Source: Platycnemis pennipes (taxonomy: Eukaryota > Arthropoda > Insecta > Odonata > Platycnemididae). From it: a stretch of 64,000 bases of DNA. Below the pieces are notes generated by a model. It saw nothing but the letters and a program-made list of their open reading frames with translations. It was not told the DNA's origin and did no database searches. The stretch is from NCBI GenBank assembly GCA_933228895.1, contig OW121854.1:57330609-57394608 (forward strand), given 5' to 3'. Both the position numbers and the translations under genes were made by a program. Below, in pieces: positions 57,656 to 64,000 of this stretch (its first letter is position 1; every line of letters begins with the position of its first letter).

Positions 57656-60600
57656 TTGCAATTTTACACATTTTGTTTTCTTAGATATTTTTTTTTCAGT
57701 CCATTTTTTCGTGAAAAAATATTTTTGTCCTCCTAGTGTGAACACTTAGTTTACAGGACATCTCATGAAGTACTTCATTCAGTCCATTTCCTTCCTTCTC
57801 ATCTCTTACAAACGTCAATTCTCTCTCTGATAACGCCGTCCCAGATTCATTTGCTCTTCCCATCTTTCCAGTAGTGGACCACACTCCTTCGCAGTGCAGC
57901 TCGCGGGTATTTTTTTCATCGCGTACAGAACGCATAAATTATGCGCGCTGTGGAATAATGGTCAAGCTTGCTTGAAGTGCGGCACTTGTGGCGAAATTAG
58001 GTTTCATTGAGAGTACATGGACGTATATCTTTGCGACGCATTCGTTTAGATGACTAGTTTCTTTGGCGTGAAGGAAAACTCTAGTTTGAATGCGTGCCAG
58101 GAGGACCGTGGCGACATGTCGCGGGAATTAAATGTCACATCGTGATTTACCTTTAATGCATTTGCGTTTGTTTTTTTTCGGATTTCTTGCCGGATTACCC
58201 TCAGCTAGTTAAAAGCTAACCCTCGCTATTCGGGGTGATCATACTACAAATTATCTCAGTCAGAGTGGAAAAATCTCTTGTTGCTCCCAACAAATTTATG
58301 CGTAATTATATTGAGAAAGCCAGCCATAAACATTACTTTCGGATTCAGTTTTATTTTTATTTTTACTTTCGAGCTTTAATCTTCAATGTAACGAGCTCAC
58401 AGAATCTGTTATTACGATTTATGCACGTATGTACGTTTCACATTCAAGAGGGTGAACTTAACGTTAAATAAACCACTCTTGTAAATTAAGCTTTTATATA
58501 CACATATTTTTTTTGATTCAATACCTCTTTCACTTCGTAGCAACAAATTTATTTCGGGTGTATGATTGATGATATGATTTTGTAGAATATACATCGGGCA
58601 TGGCTAAATAACCAAAGTTTAGTCTATTTTGTCAGTACACTTGTCTTTTCTCTTTCTTTGATGTACCACTTAGTCAGAGTCAATGTTTTATGCGGTTAAT
58701 TTGAGAACATGCTGTTGTTACGGTGCAGTTTATGCAAATAATATGAACGCGTGCGTTCAGTCCATAAACGTGACTAATGCTGGAAAAACGAGATATCTAC
58801 TTCTAGAGGATCTACTTCAATAGATTGTCAAAAATGAAGAAACAGAAAGCACTTAGTTTTTCATTTGTGTTAGTTTCATACTTTGGCACAATAATAATGT
58901 AGTACAACCTATTTGGCGCTATTGAGCGTAGCAACTGTCTTTAAATAAATTAAATAGGTTATAATACGGCCTAGATAACAATAAAATGCTACGCGTTTTT
59001 CACTACTTTAACATCTTTATCAAAGAGCATCGAATATAACTATTATTAGATGAACCACAATAATCCTTGCTATATGTCAATTGATGGCACCTTAGTTGAA
59101 ACGTATCCAGGAATTTTAAATTAAACGAGTGGGCTTATACGTGTAGAATTTATTTGCATGCGTGATCATTGGATGGGAATATAGAGCTCCATTTTTCTTT
59201 TCAAAGTTATCGGGAAGGAGAGTCTTAAGTCCAGATTTGTATAAAATTCCTCACGCATTCTTTTCCCGAAACGATTTGCTCCAAAATAAATTCGTAATTT
59301 TTTCGCTCCTATCTTCATTCTCTCTCCCTCTGCTCTTGAGACAGTGATTGATGTGTATTTTTAAACTTTTTTAAATTTTGATCCCTTTTAGATACCCTTT
59401 CTGATAATTCTGATGATGATGATTCTGATTCTTTCTCTTCCTCGCAAAATGTTCACGTGATCCGATTGCGAAGACGAATTGCCGAATTTCCGGGGGTTTA
59501 CATTCTTTAATAGTGAAAAGTTCTTCGGAAGATAATTTCCAGCTTTTTCGGAGTTTTTCGCTTTGAATGCCTCGATTGGGAGATGATCTTTCTTTGAGTT
59601 TCCATATCTTTGGGTTCTAGGCTGCACATCTCAATATGTTTGTCGAACTACATACCTATTTAAGTACCTATAATTTTTTCAGGTCATTTATAGGTGGAAT
59701 TGCGCCTTGATAATTTTGTCATGCTTTCAAAATTTCATATTCCTGTTTTTTTTTCCTAGGACATTAATTTAGAACATTGTACTTCTACACTTAAAGTATG
59801 GCAATGATCCTCATGTTTCCCGCTATTTTTTTCCTATAAAGTCTCTCATTGCTTTTCTGTCTTCTCTCAAGGATTTAAGCATGATATTTTTCTCTATGAA
59901 TAAGTCATTGAAGTTTTTGTGTATTTAATGTTTTTTGTTTTTGTTTATTCAGCTGATTAATCTTTAAAATATTACTCATTTTGCTTGTGGCTAGGAGAGT
60001 GTTTATCCTGATCGCCTTTACGTTTATTTTACATCTCTGAATTCTACTAACTGGAAGTAAAGATGACTTTTATTCCATATTTTCAAATTTCTCCTTTCCA
60101 TCCCATTTGTTCTCGGGTATTTCAGATGACACCCTATAAGTGCTATAATACCATTTCTAACAATGGTTTTTGCCTTTTTTTTTCTTTGCCTTCGGAATTC
60201 TTATTTGTCCCTGTGTAAAGCTCCGAATTTTCATTAGTTGAATCCATTTCCGTTCATTTTATCACGTTTTCCGACCCTTTTTTGTTATTCTGCGATTCAC
60301 CCGTTAGCAAATAAGAAGCGGTCTTGTTTGCTTTACGCCCCATCTGAAGTTGCTTCCTTGTTTTCCTATTCGTGTACGCACTCTCCAGCACCGTTGATAT
60401 TCATCCCTCCATTTCCTGGTTCACATATTTGCATACGTGTTATTATATGTATTTCCATTTTTATTTGCTTTCGACTTCATATTTCTCGCGATACCAGCCA
60501 TCACTCTATTAAAAGTGTTTTTCGCTGTCCATTGTGGGATGGAGAACTCTTCCCTTTTTCGTAGTCCCCTCTTTCGTCGGTTTATTTTCCAACCGTAGTC

Positions 60601-61730
60601 CCGGACTTCGTGCGTCTTCCTTCCATCCCATTTGGAGTGACACACCTTCCCTCTTTCTTAACTTCTTCTCAATCTCCTAACCAAGCATTTCTCTTTGTAT
60701 AAACGGGTGCAACTCCTCTTCCATCATTTCCCCAAATTTCTCAATTTCCTAAGTGCGGTTATGAGAAAACCTCCCACGAAATGGGTGTCATTTTGTCGCT
60801 CATTTCTTTTTAAGGGAGAGCTCTGCCCGTTCTCGATGATTTTTATTTTTTTTCTACGGCGTCTCGGGCCATTGCACTTTCTCATAGAGTGAGGCTATTT
60901 TTATACGATAAGAATAATTCCGCACTCAGGGAAATGCGTGTTTGGCGGGGAAATGCGACGTATACGTAAACGTCAAGATATTACTAGGCAGCCGTAGCGA
61001 TTGTAATACGCACGATGTTTTAGGAAAATAGTTATCTGTTTGAACTAGTTTACCTTTCAGTATCGTAGCCGTAAGTATACCAAAGAAGGGAACGAATCTA
61101 AAAGGTACTATATTTCTCACGTCAGATTATTTAATAAAATTGTGGTATGGGCACTTCTTTGTGGAATTGCTGCTAGGTAACAGAATCAATCAGTTGGATA
61201 CCAAGTCATTGGTTATATGTATTATTATTTTAGATTACAACTTTAATCTGAACTTTGCATTACTTACTTTATGTACATACATAATACCCCACAGGCAACG
61301 TAAATTTTTTGTGACGAGGGATAAACCATTACCGTACATGCTTTAAAATCAGGAGTTCTTGAGTATGAGTAACTGAAATGTCGTTTTTGTATCTCAAAAC
61401 ATCTAGAATTCAAAGAAATTATCATAAAAATGAATTAATATACTTGTAAAAGCTAGCAATACAATAAGGACATTAATTTTCTCTCTTCAAAGACCCTCAA
61501 CGTTTGGTATAGATGTTGTACACGCTCTCGGTGGGCAAAATCAATGTTCAGTTTGAAAAATAACAGCACAAATATTATCTGTAATAATAATAATAAAGAT
61601 GGAGTCTTTAAATTCTTAGCAATTAATTTGAACAAATGCATCTCAGAGCAGGCGACTTTTTATATTTGAAACAAATGTTGACGTGAACGAGGGTATCATC
61701 GATCCTATTGTTGTGTGCTTGTCAAAATGA
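57656..61730. other. AT-rich sequence with a C/T-rich patch, no gene recognised
   Basis: 60240-60760 is C/T-rich. The - strand frame there (60421-60645) is basic with mixed composition but has no recognised domain. A (TGA)n stretch lies at about 59411-59424. No repeat or RNA gene recognised. Confidence 0.35.
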
Positions 61731-61732
61731 AA

Positions 61733-62132
61733 TAAAATATATTGAAATTCACAAAGTTAAAATGTAGAGTGTATCAATGTCAAAAAGCAGATTTTCATAT
61801 CCTCCGGCCGAAATTATTAGGTGAACTCTCAGAATTAGAAATGAACGCAATAGAAACAGAAAATTCGGTTGAACTTAAAATCTTATATTACGGCTATAAG
61901 AAGTACATCATTTGTAATTTTGAGCGCGGTAGCAAAGAACCGAGATGGTACATACAACATGAGGTTAACAGCAACAGTATTAATGCGTCAACGTCTACTG
62001 CACATCTAGTACAAGAGTAGTATACAAGGAAGCAATGGGGGCTGAAAAGGTGCTACGAAACAAAACCTGATTGAACGTAGAGTAATAAAAAAAAGATCAT
62101 TATTTTCTCTTAACCTTGAGTACTACAATAAA
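61733..62132 (+). other. Open frame of ~95 codons with downstream AATAAA, function unknown
   Basis: The frame is open from the stop at 61733-61735 to TAG at 62018-62020. Its composition is mixed and protein-like (GELSELEMNAIETENSVELK in the middle, then GYKKYIICNFERGSKEPRWY). There is no early in-frame ATG; the first is near 61841, so if real it is a 3' exon or a fragment. AATAAA occurs at about 62127, roughly 105 bp after the stop. No family is recognised, and no strong acceptor precedes it. Mobile-element or captured-gene remnant is an alternative. Confidence 0.18.
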
Positions 62133-62279
62133 TTTGTAGGCTCCTCGTAACCGTTGGCTTCGGGAAACGTAGTGACTCATCGATGAAATGTACTAAGTGT
62201 TTGTCGGAAAATGTTACTTACTCAAACGCGAATAAACCGTGGTGTAATTAATAACGATCAATTTATTCCTTATTGATAT

Positions 62280-62700
62280 TCGGAGCACGTGTGCGCTCTA
62301 GAGAGCAAGGTGCAGAGGCGGTGTAAGTCGAAATTCAACGCCGTGCGCAAGTTGTGCGCCTTGTCTCCTCCCACTAGGGGCGGTCTCAAAGTCTTCCTTT
62401 CTCTCGAAGTCATTCTTCTCAAGGATAGTGCTCATTCATCGTGGCCAAAGGTCTTTCGAGGCGCCCTGCTGTGGAGAACAACGAAAGTGTCACTATTGGC
62501 AATAATGACATATCTCCCTGTCACTAAGTGAGCGGGACTCGCCCAAGGTTGCATTGTTCTCCGGCGAAGTATATCTGACCGGTTGAGTTCTGGTTGGGCA
62601 GGATGAGAAAGCATCTCTGAAAGATCTATCCTGTCTGCCGTGTGGAGTGTTCAGGTGGAGGCAACAGCTTGTTCTCGGTGCACTTACGACCGGCGTAACA
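62280..62700. other. GC-rich block
   Basis: CpG-containing with non-repetitive texture and short frames on both strands. Possible regulatory or conserved non-coding block. Confidence 0.3.
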
Positions 62701-64000
62701 TTTCTTGCTGCAGTATGTTTAGTAAATTGACGGGCGCTTCAATTAATATTCATAGAGAAACATGGATTTCCGTTAACAATTTTCAGTTGAAATTAATTTT
62801 TGTTTCTGGGGAATGCTATCCCATCATTTTTCCGAGGGTCACGAAATCGACGTTGCAACTAATGATTGGTATTATATATTTTTTTCGTGAGATCACGTAT
62901 AAAACATTTCTGGTTAATATTATTAAGCATCTCTTTACTTAGTTATTGCTTTTTTTTCTTTTATCTCCGCGCACCTTTCTCATATTTTATTATCTATGCT
63001 TGTTTTATGCTCTCTCAACTTTCTCTGTTCCAAAGCAGCAATTATCACCTTAACAATCCATCTCCGCTAAATAATTGGTTTTATTCACACGCACTGTTTT
63101 TTTTTGTTCCAGGTGCCTACACTATCTGCGTATTTTATTACCAATATTACTGGTATCAATAACAAAGAGAATCATTTGTTTCTAAATGTTTGAAAAAATA
63201 GGGAATGTGTAAAAATATTTATGCACTTTATCAGTCGTCAATTAATCTTAATTTTGGTACGCTACTGTCTTGCTCACTTCCGTATTATACTTGTTTGCGT
63301 ATTATTGCGTATATTTTTTATGCATTGCATTACGCTGTAGACGTAAATATTGATAAAGGAATGTCGACAAGACCTCTAAAAAAGGCATGAGTAAGCTTGA
63401 TAGACTTGATTGCATGCATGTCCGATAGTTAATTTTAATGATAACCTTCTGTTTAAAGATGGATGAGCTTTTGTATTATCCCTTCAAGATTCAACTGTGA
63501 AGTGGCACTTTGTTGAGATAAAATGATCATACTTTGATGCTGGTAAGCGTTCTTAGCAGATGTACTTCCGCTATCTTATGTCATTCAAATGGTCGAAAAG
63601 AGCAATTTTATCTTTGAGCATGTTCCGAGAAAGATTCAAGATTTCATGAAGGATACGAAAGCCACTTCTTAATATTTAATGATCCTTGGTCTTGCCTCAT
63701 TTTGATTTCATCTCTCTCGTAGGACCTACAGGTCATATACCCCTGCAATGAATTTAAAAAAAATGCTTACAGAAAAACATAGGCAAAGGATACAAGGCAG
63801 TAAAAAGACTGAATCATTTCCTGGCGTCTCTACATTATTTTCATGTATTTTAATTTATTTTCTTCCCTCGACTTTCTTCCAAGTGTCCTTTGGTAGCGAC
63901 GAGAGAAATTGTCTGGGCTCCTTTGTTCGTGAAGTTTTTAAGAGCTTTCCCTTTTCATTTATAATTATTCTTTTTTTTTCGATTTGGCAACTTCAGGATG
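62701..64000. other. AT-rich sequence, no confirmed gene
   Basis: A strong acceptor-like T-rich tract plus TTCCAG lies at 63095-63112, followed by 26 open codons, but no donor or recognised protein supports an exon. Confidence 0.35.

Noticed and set aside
63090..63180. Strong acceptor-like T tract plus TTCCAG with 26 open codons
   Set aside because: No donor, no recognisable protein and no polyadenylation signal in place; not enough for an exon.
1..64000. CRISPR arrays, rRNA genes, known microRNAs, bacterial-type operons
   Set aside because: No regularly spaced repeats, no rRNA signature, no recognised mature microRNA and no compact gene layout were seen on either strand.

Overview
This window looks like AT-rich, gene-poor nuclear DNA from an animal, most likely an arthropod. 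It has no bacterial gene layout: the longest stop-to-stop frame is about 206 codons in 64 kb, and there are no operons and no CRISPR, rRNA or convincing tRNA genes. The arthropod call rests mainly on the repeats, which include many 5'-truncated 3' ends of non-LTR retrotransposons with RTE-like reverse-transcriptase tails, one Jockey-type tail, and several small inverted-repeat elements of the kinds common in insects. I cannot confirm a single protein-coding exon.

The most informative signals are two near-textbook recursive splice sites (ratchet points) on the + strand, with junctions at 31962/31963 and 51440/51441. Each has a branch-point-like motif, a pyrimidine tract, CAG and then GTAAGT directly abutting. 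They share 16 identical bases across the junction, and the candidate branch A lies 23 nt before the junction in both. No equivalent was found on the - strand. If real, they imply that much or all of this apparently empty sequence is the interior of one very long intron of a gene transcribed left to right, removed in steps (one of 19.5 kb).

Layout. 0-6.5 kb: AT-rich DNA with two retrotransposon remnants (0.8 and 6.2 kb), a dispersed repeat carrying the longest ORF (2.7-3.3 kb) and a pyrimidine-rich block (3.7-4.2 kb). 6.7-12.4 kb: three GC-rich blocks, a roughly 1 kb terminal-inverted-repeat element (7.6-8.6 kb) and copies of a repeat that borders the GC-rich blocks. 12.4-20.5 kb: AT-rich DNA broken by GC-rich blocks, dispersed repeats and a foldback element at 19.2-19.4 kb. 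20.5-26.3 kb: a dense cluster of retrotransposon 3' ends on both strands, including two joined tail to tail at 25047/25048. 27.2-28.0 kb: an 835 bp element with 16 bp terminal inverted repeats. 28-39 kb: mostly AT-rich, with the first recursive splice site, a retrotransposon tail with an (AAT)n end, a GC-rich block, a 110 bp tandem duplication and a perfect hairpin. 39.4-42.4 kb: Jockey tail, a 185 bp foldback element and a polypurine block. 42-64 kb: AT-rich DNA with pyrimidine-rich blocks, a 103 bp tandem duplication, two more retrotransposon tails, the second recursive splice site, a near-perfect hairpin inside direct repeats (55.5 kb) and a small unassigned ORF with a polyadenylation-type signal (61.7-62.1 kb).

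None of these elements can be shown to work together as a pathway. The simplest reading is a long, repeat-filled intron or intergenic region whose main functional content is splicing signals and possibly regulatory GC-rich blocks.
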